From Gammaproteobacteria bacterium (GTDB lineage: Bacteria > Pseudomonadota > Gammaproteobacteria > Xanthomonadales > Wenzhouxiangellaceae): 41,736 nucleotides of DNA. The DNA lies in assembly GCA_018819105.1 (NCBI GenBank), contig JAHJQV010000029.1, positions 1-41,736 of the forward strand, read 5' to 3'. The number at the start of each line of letters is the position of its first letter. Position 1 is the first letter of the stretch. Both the position numbers and the translations under genes were made by a program. A model generated the notes under the pieces. It worked only from the letters and a program-made list of their open reading frames with translations, did no database searches and was not told the DNA's origin. Below, in pieces: positions 17,084 through 26,272 of the stretch.

Positions 17084-18175
17084 ATGCATCGACAATACAA
17101 TATCTTGCGCTGGCTGTCGCTGATTGCGGTGGGTTTTGCGCTGGTGGTGATCATGCTCGGGGCCTGGGTGCGTCTGTCCGACGCCGGCCTGGGCTGCCCG
17201 GACTGGCCGGCCTGCTACGGCCACATCACCTGGCCGACGCAGGCGCACGAGATCGAGCGCGCCACGGCCAACTACCCCGAGCGCCCGGTGGAGGTGCACA
17301 AGGCATGGAAAGAGGTGATCCACCGCTATTTTGCCGGCACGCTGGGGCTGATCGTGGTGGCACTGGCGTGGTTGAACTGGAAGTTGCGCAAGCATTACCG
17401 TGACCTGCCGCTACGGCTGTCGCTGGTTCTGATTGTGGTGATCTGCATCCAGGCGGCGTTCGGCATGTGGACGGTGACGCTGCAGCTGCTGCCATGGGTG
17501 GTGACCACGCATCTGATGGGTGGCATGACCACGGCGGCACTGCTGTTCTGGCACGCGCGCCGGGTGCGTGCAGCGCAGCCGCGGCTGTCTGTGCATGAGC
17601 CGGGCGAGTCCGGGCTGCGGGATCTGCAGCCTGGCGATGCACACTATCGCGTGTCCCATCACGGCACCGCACCACAGCTGCGACCCTGGGTGCTGGCCGG
17701 GCTGGTCGTGCTGCTGATGCAGATCGCACTCGGTGGCTGGGTGTCGAGCAATTATGCCGCGCTGGCCTGCACCGACCTGCCCACCTGTCAGCAGCAGTGG
17801 TGGCCGGATACCAACTTCGCCGAGGGCTTCAGAATCGCGCGCGCGATCGGCATCGACTACGAGGGCGGGGTGCTGGATCAGGCCGCGCGCAATGCCATTC
17901 ACATCAGCCACCGTATCGGCGCAGTGCTGGCATTTGTTATCATTGCCGGCATGGCCATTGTGTTGCTGAGAAACCCGATCACGCGCTTTGCCGGCCTGCT
18001 GGTTGGATTGCTGCTGCTGGTGCAGATCACACTGGGCATCAACAACATCGTGCTGCTGCTGCCGCTGTGGAATGCGGTCGCGCACAATGGTGTGGCGGCG
18101 CTGCTGCTGCTGGCGGTGATCAACGCCTTGTGGCGCACGCGCAAGGTGACCAACAGCAAGCCTGCGCAGGTCTGA
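17084..18175 (+). CDS. ctaA: Haem A synthase (COX15/CtaA family)
   Basis: Oxidises the C8 methyl of haem O to give haem A for cytochrome aa3 oxidase. The 363-residue product has eight predicted transmembrane helices in two related halves and the conserved residues LSDAGLGCPDWPACYG near the N-terminus. Haem-ligand histidines occur in KEVIHRYFAG, VTTHLMGG, ISHRIGAV and AVAHNGVA. An extracytoplasmic Cys pair is in ACTDLPTC. The ATG at 17084 has gagcgg upstream; an in-frame TTG at 17069 is less likely. The next gene, ctaB, starts ten bases after the stop, so the two form an operon. Confidence 0.95.
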   Translation: MHRQYNILRWLSLIAVGFALVVIMLGAWVRLSDAGLGCPDWPACYGHITWPTQAHEIERATANYPERPVEVHKAWKEVIHRYFAGTLGLIVVALAWLNWKLRKHYRDLPLRLSLVLIVVICIQAAFGMWTVTLQLLPWVVTTHLMGGMTTAALLFWHARRVRAAQPRLSVHEPGESGLRDLQPGDAHYRVSHHGTAPQLRPWVLAGLVVLLMQIALGGWVSSNYAALACTDLPTCQQQWWPDTNFAEGFRIARAIGIDYEGGVLDQAARNAIHISHRIGAVLAFVIIAGMAIVLLRNPITRFAGLLVGLLLLVQITLGINNIVLLLPLWNAVAHNGVAALLLLAVINALWRTRKVTNSKPAQV

Positions 18176-18184
18176 ATCAGGCTC

Positions 18185-19078
18185 ATGAGCACCAGCATCA
18201 GCATGCCGCAGCAAAACCACTGGCTGCACAACTACTACGAACTCTGCAAGCCGCGCGTGGTGATGCTGATCGTGTTCACCGCCGTGGTCGGCATGCTGCT
18301 GGCCGATCCCGACTGGTCGAACTGGCCGCAGTTGCTGGCCGGCATGCTCGGCATCACCCTGGCCTCGGCCTCGGGGGCAGCGCTGAATCACCTGCTCGAT
18401 CAGCGCATCGACATCAAGATGCTGCGCACCCAGCACCGGCCATTGCCGCAGGGACAGACCTCGGCCAACCGCGTGCTGGCGTTTGCCATCACGCTGGGTG
18501 TGCTGTCGATGCTGATCCTGGGTGCCTGGGTAAACCCGCTGACCGCCGTGCTGAGCTTCTTCTCGCTGATTGGCTACGGCATCATCTATACCCTGTTTCT
18601 GAAGTGGGCCACGCCGCAGAACATTGTCATCGGCGGGCTGGCCGGGGCGGCACCGCCGCTGCTGGGCTGGACCACGGTGACCGGCACCATCGAACCGCAC
18701 GCGCTGCTGCTGGTGCTGATTGTGTTCGTGTGGACCCCGCCGCACTTCTGGGCGCTGGCGATCTACCGCCGTGACGATTACGCCAAGGCAGCGGTGCCGA
18801 TGCTGCCGGTGACGCACGGCATTCATTTCACCCGCTGGCAGATCCTGTTCTATACCATTTTGCTGTTTGTCGCTACCATCATGCCCTGGCTGACGCACAT
18901 GAGCGGGCTGTTTTACCTGGGCGGCGCGCTGGTGCTCAACATCGCTTTCATGCGCTATGCCATTGCGCTGCTGAACACCGAAAACGAGCTGCTGGCGATG
19001 CGTGTGTTCAATTATTCGATTTTTTACCTGATGGCGCTGTTCGCTTTTCTGCTCGGCGATCACTATCTGCTGGGCTGA
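18185..19078 (+). CDS. ctaB: Protohaem IX farnesyltransferase (haem O synthase)
   Basis: Transfers a farnesyl group to haem B, making haem O, the substrate of the CtaA enzyme just upstream. It is a 297-residue UbiA-superfamily protein with seven to nine transmembrane helices. The prenyl diphosphate/Mg motif is [12 protein letters not shown], followed by the conserved RTQHRPLP; a second Asp-rich loop region lies in YRRDDYAKA. It is also called cyoE in bo-type systems, but its linkage to ctaA indicates the aa3 pathway. Confidence 0.96.
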   Translation: MSTSISMPQQNHWLHNYYELCKPRVVMLIVFTAVVGMLLADPDWSNWPQLLAGMLGITLASASGAALNHLLDQRIDIKMLRTQHRPLPQGQTSANRVLAFAITLGVLSMLILGAWVNPLTAVLSFFSLIGYGIIYTLFLKWATPQNIVIGGLAGAAPPLLGWTTVTGTIEPHALLLVLIVFVWTPPHFWALAIYRRDDYAKAAVPMLPVTHGIHFTRWQILFYTILLFVATIMPWLTHMSGLFYLGGALVLNIAFMRYAIALLNTENELLAMRVFNYSIFYLMALFAFLLGDHYLLG

Positions 19079-19141
19079 GCGCCACAGTACCCGACCTGCA
19101 ACCGTTTCCATCCACGTTTTCTGACCACGGACACTGACACC

Positions 19142-22072
19142 ATGACTTCGGCCACCGGCACACCTCGCAGCTTGCAGCAACTGGAAAACCACGGCGGCTT
19201 CATCGGCCGTCATATCGGCCCGAACCAGCACGACATCGACGCCATGCTGGCTGACCTGGGCTGTCGCAGTCTGGACGCGCTGATGGATGAGGTGATGCCG
19301 AAATCCATTCGTCGCAATGATCAGATGGAGCTGCCGCGGGCCCTCAACGAAACCGAGATGCTCACCCGCCTGCGCCAGCTGGCCGGGCAGAACGTGGTCT
19401 GCCACAACATGATCGGGCTGGGTTACCACGACACCATCACGCCACCGGTGATCAAGCGCAGTCTGCTGGAAAACCCCGGCTGGTACACCGCCTACACACC
19501 CTACCAGGCGGAAATTTCGCAGGGCCGACTGCAGGCGCTGCTGAACTACCAGCAGATGGTGATGGATCTGACCGGCATGCCGCTGGCCAATGCCTCGCTG
19601 CTGGATGAACCCACCGCCGCCGCCGAAGCCATGGTCATGCTGCAGCGCATCAATGCGCGCAACAAATCGCGGCGTTTTTTGGTCACTAGCGACGTGCTGC
19701 CACAGACCCTGGCGGTGCTACAGACGCGGGCGGATTATTTCGGCATCGAGGTGGTCTGCGTGCCACCGCAGGCACTGCTGGAGGACACCGCGCTGCTGGC
19801 CGACTGCTTCGGCGTGCTGCTGAGTTATCCGGGCGTCGATGGCGGCGTGGCCGATCTGCGACCATGGATTGAAGCCGCCCACGCCAGCAATGTGCTGGTG
19901 GCGGTGGCAGCGGATCTGCTGGCGCTGGTGATGCTCACGCCTCCGGGCGAGATGGGTGCCGACGTGGTCATCGGCAGCAGCCAGCGTTTTGGTGTGCAGC
20001 CTGGATTTGGTGGCCCGCATGCGGCCTTTTTTGCCACCCGCGACGATTACGCCCGACGCGTGCCCGGTCGCATCATCGGGGTGTCGAAAGACCGCCTCGG
20101 CCAGCCTGCCCTGCGCATGGCGCTACAAACCCGCGAACAGCACATCCGGCGCGAAAAAGCCATGAGCAACATCTGCACGGCGCAAGCGCTGCTGGCGATC
20201 ATTGCCGGTTTCTATGCCGTCTATCATGGTGCCGACGGACTGCGCACGATTGCCAGCCGCGTGCACCGGCTGGCACAGCTGCTGGCAGCCGGCCTGCGTG
20301 CCGGCGGCTGGACGCTGCGCCATGAGCATTATTTTGACACCCTGTTTGTCAGCGTGGATGGCACCCGCCGCGATCAGATCATCGCCGCCGCCGCCAACGC
20401 CGGCATCAACCTGCGTCGCGATGACGCCAGCGGCATCGGCATCAGTCTCAATGAGTGCAGCACGCGCGAGCATGTGCAGACGCTGTGGCAGCTGTTTGCC
20501 GTTACCGCCGACATCAATCTGCTCGATGCCAGCATGACTGCGCCGGCATTGCCGACTGCCTGCCAGCGCCAGAGCGCATTCCTGCAGCATGAGGTGTTCT
20601 GTCGCTATCACAGCGAAACCGAGCTGCTGCGTTATCTGAAGCGGCTGGAAAACCGCGACATTTCGCTGACCCACTCGATGATATCGCTGGGTTCCTGCAC
20701 CATGAAGCTGAACGCAGCGGCGGAAATGGAGGCGGTCACCTGGCCTGAATTTGCCACCATCCATCCGTTTGCCCCGAATGACCAGACCCGCGGCTACCGC
20801 GCGCTGATCAGCGAGCTGGAGGACATGCTGAAAACCTGCACCGGCTACGACGCCGTGTCGCTGCAGCCCAATGCCGGCTCGCAGGGTGAATACGCCGGAC
20901 TGCTGGCGATCCGCGCCTGGCAGCAGAGCCGGGGCGAAGGCCATCGCGACATCTGCCTGATTCCGCAATCGGCGCACGGCACCAACCCGGCCAGCGCACA
21001 GATGGCCGGCATGCGCATTGTCATCATAGGCTGCGACGACGAGGGCAACATCGATGTCGAGCAGCTCAAGGCCAAAGCCGAGCAGCACAGCGACGAACTG
21101 GCCGCACTGATGATCACCTACCCGTCCACGCACGGTGTGTTCGAGGAGCGGGTGACCGAGATCTGCGACATCGTGCATGAACACGGCGGCCAGGTGTACC
21201 TGGACGGTGCCAACCTGAACGCGCTGGTGGGCTGGTCGGCACCTGGCCAGTTCGGGGCCGACGTCTCGCATCTGAACCTGCACAAGACGTTCTGCATTCC
21301 GCACGGCGGCGGTGGCCCTGGCGTCGGGCCGGTGTGCGTGCGCGAGCATCTGGCCGAATTTCTGCCCGCACATCCGCTGCAGGAAGAACTCAGCGGCAAG
21401 CTGGGGCCGGTGTCCGGCACACCATGGGGCTCGGCCGGCATTCTGCCGATCTCGTGGGCCTACATCACGCTGATGGGCCGCGACGGGCTGCGTCGCGCCA
21501 CCCAGGTGGCGATCCTCAACGCCAACTACCTGGCCACGCACATCAACGACAGTTTCAACGTGCTCTACAGCGGCCGCAACCAGCGCATCGCACACGAGTG
21601 CATCATTGATCTGCGCCCGTTCAAACAGGCCACCGGCATCAGCGAGGAAGACATTGCCAAACGACTGATCGATTACGGTTTCCATGCCCCGACCATGAGC
21701 TGGCCGGTGCCCGGCACGCTGATGATCGAGCCCACCGAAAGTGAGAGCAAGGCGGAACTGGATCGCTTCATCACTGCGATGCGCGGCATCCGCAACGAGA
21801 TCCGCATGATTGAAAACGGCACGCTGGATGCCAGCGACAACCCGCTGAAAAATGCCCCGCTGACGGTGGCCGAGGCCTGTAGCGATGACTGGCAGCATGC
21901 CTACCCGCGCAGCCTGGCGGCCTGGCCGGTGGCCAACCTGCAACGCGCCAAGTACTGGCCAGCGGTGTCGCGGGTGGACAATGTACACGGTGATCGCAAC
22001 CTGGTGTGCAGCTGCCCGCCCCTGTCCGACTATGCCGACGACGATTCGGTGGCACTGCGGCAGGCCGGATAA
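19142..22072 (+). CDS. gcvP: Glycine dehydrogenase (aminomethyl-transferring), P protein
   Basis: PLP enzyme of the glycine cleavage system: decarboxylates glycine and passes the aminomethyl group to the lipoylated H protein. It is a single-chain P protein of 976 residues with both homologous halves; the N-terminal half begins [17 protein letters not shown]. The catalytic lysine is K715 in [13 protein letters not shown], followed by the glycine-rich [10 protein letters not shown]. Neither gcvH nor gcvT is in the window. It lies 63 bp after ctaB on the same strand, so read-through is possible, although the pathways are unrelated. A 264-bp inverted-repeat element starts at the base after its stop. 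Confidence 0.98.
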   Translation: MTSATGTPRSLQQLENHGGFIGRHIGPNQHDIDAMLADLGCRSLDALMDEVMPKSIRRNDQMELPRALNETEMLTRLRQLAGQNVVCHNMIGLGYHDTITPPVIKRSLLENPGWYTAYTPYQAEISQGRLQALLNYQQMVMDLTGMPLANASLLDEPTAAAEAMVMLQRINARNKSRRFLVTSDVLPQTLAVLQTRADYFGIEVVCVPPQALLEDTALLADCFGVLLSYPGVDGGVADLRPWIEAAHASNVLVAVAADLLALVMLTPPGEMGADVVIGSSQRFGVQPGFGGPHAAFFATRDDYARRVPGRIIGVSKDRLGQPALRMALQTREQHIRREKAMSNICTAQALLAIIAGFYAVYHGADGLRTIASRVHRLAQLLAAGLRAGGWTLRHEHYFDTLFVSVDGTRRDQIIAAAANAGINLRRDDASGIGISLNECSTREHVQTLWQLFAVTADINLLDASMTAPALPTACQRQSAFLQHEVFCRYHSETELLRYLKRLENRDISLTHSMISLGSCTMKLNAAAEMEAVTWPEFATIHPFAPNDQTRGYRALISELEDMLKTCTGYDAVSLQPNAGSQGEYAGLLAIRAWQQSRGEGHRDICLIPQSAHGTNPASAQMAGMRIVIIGCDDEGNIDVEQLKAKAEQHSDELAALMITYPSTHGVFEERVTEICDIVHEHGGQVYLDGANLNALVGWSAPGQFGADVSHLNLHKTFCIPHGGGGPGVGPVCVREHLAEFLPAHPLQEELSGKLGPVSGTPWGSAGILPISWAYITLMGRDGLRRATQVAILNANYLATHINDSFNVLYSGRNQRIAHECIIDLRPFKQATGISEEDIAKRLIDYGFHAPTMSWPVPGTLMIEPTESESKAELDRFITAMRGIRNEIRMIENGTLDASDNPLKNAPLTVAEACSDDWQHAYPRSLAAWPVANLQRAKYWPAVSRVDNVHGDRNLVCSCPPLSDYADDDSVALRQAG

Positions 22073-22336
22073 AGTGGGCCATGCGGACAGTTCGGTGACA
22101 CGCAGCCGTCGCACAAGCATCGCCGACATGGCGCGCGAGCGCAGATCTGGTTATCCCGATTCAAGCGAGCGCAACGCAGGCCGCGGCGCTTGTGCGGCGG
22201 GTCTTCGGGAGCGACTGTGTCGGCGCGACTCTGTGTTGCTTGCTTGGCAAGGGAGCAGCCATTCCCTGCGCAACGCGCCTTGATTCGCACCGGCACAGTC
22301 GCTCTGAGCGTTACCTGACTATCCGCATGGCCCACT
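22073..22336. mobile_element. MITE-like element with 27-bp terminal inverted repeats
   Basis: The ends 22073-22099 and 22310-22336 are inverted repeats matching at 23 of 27 positions, with the outer 15 bases (agtgggccatgcgga) perfect. The 264-bp interior has further inverted segments (gcacaagc paired with gcttgtgc, gactgtg paired with cacagtc) and no gene. It fits exactly between the gcvP stop codon and the start region of the next gene. I see no clear target-site duplication. Confidence 0.72.
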
Positions 22337-22337
22337 A

Positions 22338-22865
22338 ATGCACTCCGCAGCAGCAACCGGCATGTCCCAGGGTGAGCTCTGGATTGATTTTGCCCACAGC
22401 GATGAAGCGGATCAGTGGATCAGCGTCAACGACAACGTCATGGGTGGCGTGTCCAGCGGTGCGCTGGAACGTGGCGAAGATTGTGCCGTGTTCAGCGGCA
22501 GCACCTCACTGCAATACAACGGCGGCTTTGCCTCGGTACGGCGTCACCTGATGCCGGGCGAGCTGCGCGCTTGTCGGGCCCTGACCGTGCTGGTCAGAGG
22601 CGATGGCCGTCAATATCAGCTGCGGCTGCGCCAGCAGCGCGGCCCATCGGCCATTGCCTGGCGACAGCAGTTCGCCGGCACGCCGGACTGGCAGGCGCTG
22701 ACGCTGCCGCTGGCCGGATTCGAAGCCGTGTTCCGTGGTCGCCGGGTGGCCGATGCCGGCGTGCTCGATGCCGCCGCCGTGTGCGACATCGGCATCATGA
22801 TTGCCGACGGCCAGGCTGGCCCGTTCCGGCTGGAGCTGCGGCAGATTTTGCAGCACCGAGCTTAG
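22338..22865 (+). CDS. CIA30 family protein
   Basis: A 175-residue protein of the CIA30 family, named after a complex I assembly factor and built as a galactose-binding-like beta sandwich. The signature WISVNDNVMGGVSSG is near residue 27, followed by FSGSTSLQYNGGFASVR, and DIGIMIADGQAGPFRLEL is near the end. The function in bacteria is not settled. Two starts are possible: the ATG at 22338, which lies one base beyond the MITE-like element, and an in-frame ATG at 22362. Neither has a good ribosome-binding site, perhaps because the element displaced the original upstream sequence. Confidence 0.85.
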   Translation: MHSAAATGMSQGELWIDFAHSDEADQWISVNDNVMGGVSSGALERGEDCAVFSGSTSLQYNGGFASVRRHLMPGELRACRALTVLVRGDGRQYQLRLRQQRGPSAIAWRQQFAGTPDWQALTLPLAGFEAVFRGRRVADAGVLDAAAVCDIGIMIADGQAGPFRLELRQILQHRA

Positions 22866-23919
22866 CCGCAAGGCGCTGGCATTTACATGGCCTGGTCTCT
22901 GCGGATCGGGTCTGCTGTGTTTAAATGTTTAAACAACGCCTGTCACCCCGGCGCAGGCCGGGGTCCAGTCTACTCGACCATGGTCGCACGCAGTGCGAGC
23001 GACATGGAGGTCGCGAGACAGATGACGGCTGCGTTTTAATACCTAAACAACGCCTGTCACCCCGGCGCAGGCCGGGGTCCAGTAGACTAAAGCATCGCGA
23101 AGCGATTCATCATCAGCGACAGGCAACGCGGGCTTCGAGCTGGAATGCACCGTTCCGGGTTGTTTATGGTTTGCCCGTTACCATGCTGGCGTAGGTGCTG
23201 TGTCGCTCCGCGACAATGAAATAACTGGATACCGGCCTGCGCCGGTATGACGGCTACGTTTTGATGTCGAAGCAACGCCTTTCATCTCTGGTGAAGGCGC
23301 TTCGCGACAGTGTTTAGCGACACGCAACGTGGCCTGCGCCGACCGATCAGCAGGATCGCTGATCGGGTCGACCATGGTCGCACGCAGTGCGAGCGACATG
23401 GAGGTCGCGAGACAGATGACGGCTACGTTTTGATGCCTAAAACAATGCCTGTCACCCCGGCGAAAGCCGGGGTCCAGTCTACACAACCATCGCGAAGCGA
23501 TTCATTATCAGCGACACGCAACGCGGCCGGGGTTCAGTCCATTCATGCATCGCGAAGCGATTGATAATCAACGACAAACTATGCGGACATTGAGCCTGAA
23601 TCCACCGTTCCGGCTGATTTGTGGTTTGCCCGTTGCCATACTTTGACTTGGCCATATTGTGTTTGTGTTGGGTAGCTGCGCGACAATGAAATAACTGGAT
23701 ACCGGCCTTCGCCGGTATGACGGCTGCGTTTTAATACCTAAACAACGCCTGTTACCCCGGCGCAGGCCAGGGTCCAGTCTACACAACCATCGCGAAGCGA
23801 TTCATTATCAGCAGCGAGACGCAATTCGGCGAGTTTCAATTCGCACAGTACTCGCACAGCAAGACTTTCACTGCAATCCAGTGCATCCAGGCCGTTGCAG
23901 TAAGAGTGTGACCGCAAAG
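22866..23919. repeat. Repeat island 5
   Basis: About 1.05 kb without a gene. Copies of the accccggc/gccggggt hairpin lie at 22945-22964, 23059-23078, 23454-23473 and (one mismatch) 23754-23773. The taccggcc hairpin is at 23230-23247 and 23700-23717. The 110-bp module is complete at 23316-23424 and partial at 22974-23030. The segment around 23120-23290 is duplicated in diverged form at about 23575-23750. All modules are in the forward orientation. The last 100 bp before the GIY-YIG gene is not repetitive. Confidence 0.92.
23316..23424 (+). repeat. 110-bp repeat module, forward copy
   Basis: Fourth near-complete copy, almost identical to 14201-14310. Confidence 0.9.
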
Positions 23920-24210
23920 CTAGCCAACGATCTCAGGGTATAAATCTCGCCACTGAGGATTCATCTCTTCGATCAGTCTCAGTTTCCAGACCCTACGCCA
24001 TTCCTTTAGAGCTTTTTCTCTCAGTATGGCTGATTCCATATCACCATGTTGCTCATACCATACCAGCATATCGGTGCCATATTTTTTACTGAATCCGTCA
24101 ACGACATGATTTTTGTGTTGCCATACTCTGCGTACCAGATCGGATGTCACGCCAATGTAGAGCGTTCCATTGCGCCTGTTGCTGAGAATGTAGACGCAAG
24201 GCTGCTTCAT
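23920..24210 (-). CDS. GIY-YIG nuclease domain protein
   Basis: A 96-residue single-domain protein with the GIY-YIG fold. VYIL and LYIGVTSDL supply the two tyrosine-containing strands, R at RRVWQH is the conserved arginine, and the C-terminal EKALKEWRR contains the metal-binding Glu. Small proteins of this group are abundant in bacteria and their targets are unknown. Base composition is lower in GC than the neighbours. The gene sits alone between two repeat stretches, which suggests acquisition by transfer; a link with repeat maintenance is speculative. Confidence 0.9.
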   Translation of the reverse strand: MKQPCVYILSNRRNGTLYIGVTSDLVRRVWQHKNHVVDGFSKKYGTDMLVWYEQHGDMESAILREKALKEWRRVWKLRLIEEMNPQWRDLYPEIVG

Positions 24211-24394
24211 TTCGCCATGCTAGCGTGTACTGATATCTCTGTCATGTCGGTTGTTGATTCTTAGCCGGTGTGACGGCTACGTTTTGATGCCTAAACAACG
24301 TCTGTCACCCCGACGAAAGCCGGGGTCCAGTCTACACATCCATCACGAAGCGATTCATGTTCAACGACAAGTTACGCAGCTGAATAAAGCGACG
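24211..24394. repeat. Short repeat stretch between the GIY-YIG and DUF3307 genes
   Basis: One more accccgac/gccggggt hairpin at 24307-24326, preceded by the tgacggctacgttttgatgcctaa phrase in shortened form and followed by the cgaagcgattcat phrase. Confidence 0.85.
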
Positions 24395-25219
24395 CTACCA
24401 GACCAGCATGCTGCGCAGCACCCAGTGCACCAGCAGTCCGATGAGTACCGCTTCGCTGACGCTGACCAGGGTGCCGATGAGAAAATACTCGGCGGCCTGA
24501 CGATCGCGGCGGATGTCACCAAAACGAAATACCGATTTCGCCGCCAGCACCAGCCCCACTGCCGTGGCGGCCTGCAGCAGCACCGCTGTGAGCAACAGAA
24601 ATCGCTCCAGCCAGCCGATATAGCGGCCGGCACTGGGCAGATCCAGGCTGGCTGTCTTGACGCTTGACGACGATCCGGTCAGCGCATCGGCAGAGCTTTC
24701 TTCGGCCAGAATCGGCTCGGCCAGCTGTTCCGCCAGTGGCTGCAATAGCACCCGATTGAGATGCCCACAGGCCGGCAGCGCCAGCAGATAGGCCAGCAGC
24801 AGGGTCACCAGCAGTTCGGCATGCTGCAGCCACCATTGCCACAGCAGCAATCCCGGTGTCTGCGTCAGAATCAGTGCCGCAGAACACAGCACCAGCAGAT
24901 GCATGGCCTGATCCACCATGAAGGCGCGCGGCCCGACCCATGCCTGGCCGTCCGGCCCGGTGTTCTGTTTCACCCAGTCGATGGCGGCATGGCTTAAACC
25001 CAGCAGTGGCAGCAGCCACCATGTGCGCCAGGCGTGCACATAGTCTGGTGCAAACAGCAACAGCATCAGCAGCGTCAGCAACCAGTGCATGATTGCGTGC
25101 TCGGCATAGGCCGACCAGACATTGTTGCGCTTGCCGCAGACCACACTGTCGCGCTGCAGCACAAAATCGGCCAGCACATGAGCGCAGACAAACACCATGA
25201 AAATCAATACCGCCTGCAT
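24395..25219 (-). CDS. DUF3307 membrane protein
   Basis: A 274-residue integral membrane protein. The N-terminus matches DUF3307: VCAHVLADFVLQRDSVVCGKR, then AEHAIMHWLLTLLM and GLSHAAIDWVKQ, with conserved His and Asp residues in the membrane. Four to six further hydrophobic helices follow, with a Ser-rich linker around residues 182-192. The family is commonly encoded next to SatD-type genes, as here (55 bp apart, same strand). The molecular function is unknown. Confidence 0.85.
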   Translation of the reverse strand: MQAVLIFMVFVCAHVLADFVLQRDSVVCGKRNNVWSAYAEHAIMHWLLTLLMLLLFAPDYVHAWRTWWLLPLLGLSHAAIDWVKQNTGPDGQAWVGPRAFMVDQAMHLLVLCSAALILTQTPGLLLWQWWLQHAELLVTLLLAYLLALPACGHLNRVLLQPLAEQLAEPILAEESSADALTGSSSSVKTASLDLPSAGRYIGWLERFLLLTAVLLQAATAVGLVLAAKSVFRFGDIRRDRQAAEYFLIGTLVSVSEAVLIGLLVHWVLRSMLVW

Positions 25220-25274
25220 GTCAGGTTCTCATCATCATCGTAAGTGATACGCGGGCACTGTCATCGCCGCAGCT

Positions 25275-25925
25275 TCATGGCAGTGTACGCGATGCGAGCA
25301 GTTGCTGCAGGTCGTCCAGGCTGGCCTTGATTTCCCAGTAGTTGGCGCTGCGCAGGGTTCTGGAGATGGTCGACGGTGTCTTCTCCATCGCCGCCGCCAC
25401 CGCATCCTGACGCCCGAGCTGCTCGTAGGCGTTGATCACCTGCCACTGCCCTGCCGTGATCCCGGCCAACAGCACATCCAGCAGCCGCGCACAGGCGTTG
25501 ATGGCATGCTGCAGGTCGGGTTCATTCCAGCGCACCAGGATCTCGCTGCGACTGCCACCACGGGCCTGATCACTGATCGCATCCAGCGCTTCACGGGCGA
25601 GGAAAAATGCCTCTCCCGACGCCGCCTCATTGACCGCATCACGCTGTCGGCGCGCCCACTGCACCTCGCCACAACCAATGCCCAGTCGCAATCGCAGCGG
25701 GTAAAATTCGCGCTGCAGGTCCCACATCACCTGCGGCAGCGCCGCTTGTCCGGCCAGCAGCACCTGAAACTCGTCCCAGGCGGTGATGGCATAGTCGCTG
25801 GCGGTCAGTGCCTGACTGCCGTGCTGTTGCTGCACAGCCTGCAGCGCGCGGTCGCGCCGCGCGGCAAAGTCAGCGAACTCACGCGAGTTGACCACATCAG
25901 CAATGATGGCGACATGTGCATTCAT
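25275..25925 (-). CDS. SatD family protein
   Basis: A 216-residue protein matching the SatD family, named from an acid-tolerance locus of Streptococcus mutans. The N-terminal VAIIADVVNSREF is the most conserved part; RLRLGIGCGEV and the C-terminal helix-turn-helix-like segment AAAMEKTPSTISRTLRSANYWEI suggest a nucleotide- or DNA-related role. I chose the ATG at 25923-25925 (MNAHVAII) rather than the longer frame to 25961. It is probably co-transcribed with the DUF3307 gene. The upstream region is AT-rich and contains the palindrome acaattgt, a possible autoregulatory site. Confidence 0.82.
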   Translation of the reverse strand: MNAHVAIIADVVNSREFADFAARRDRALQAVQQQHGSQALTASDYAITAWDEFQVLLAGQAALPQVMWDLQREFYPLRLRLGIGCGEVQWARRQRDAVNEAASGEAFFLAREALDAISDQARGGSRSEILVRWNEPDLQHAINACARLLDVLLAGITAGQWQVINAYEQLGRQDAVAAAMEKTPSTISRTLRSANYWEIKASLDDLQQLLASRTLP

Positions 25926-26272
25926 CCATGCAATCATACACAATTGTATTATATTATGCAATTCTACCTATATGCACTTAATAATGCATTTGATCAACCA
26001 TTGCAGACCATGAATATATCAGCCACTCGGCTCGTTGCGTTCTCTCGGAATGGCTGTCTGGTGGAATGACTGCAAGTAGCTTTACTTGACGGGTCTTGCG
26101 ACCTGCACAAGGGGCCAGCGGGGACGCTGGCGCTCCAGAACGCTGCTTCACTGCTAAGGCAATTCAACCATGGCGTGGCACAGCGCAGTCACTGAATGTC
26201 GGCAGACGTTGTCGATTGAACATAGATCTGGAGCGCCGGCATCCTCGCTAACATGAACCTGCGCTGTGCGCC
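25926..26272. other. Intergenic region with two ccagcg hairpins in opposite orientation
   Basis: No gene. The left part (25935-26000) is AT-rich and probably holds the promoter of the satD operon; tataat occurs on the minus strand near 25950. Copies of the gccagcg...cgctggcgctcc repeat are at 26114-26136 (forward) and about 26228-26253 (reverse, degenerate), with about 90 bp between them. Confidence 0.6.

Noticed and set aside
17411-19429. Minus-strand open frame of 672 codons opposite ctaA and ctaB
   Set aside because: Low-complexity His/Gln-rich shadow crossing three real genes.
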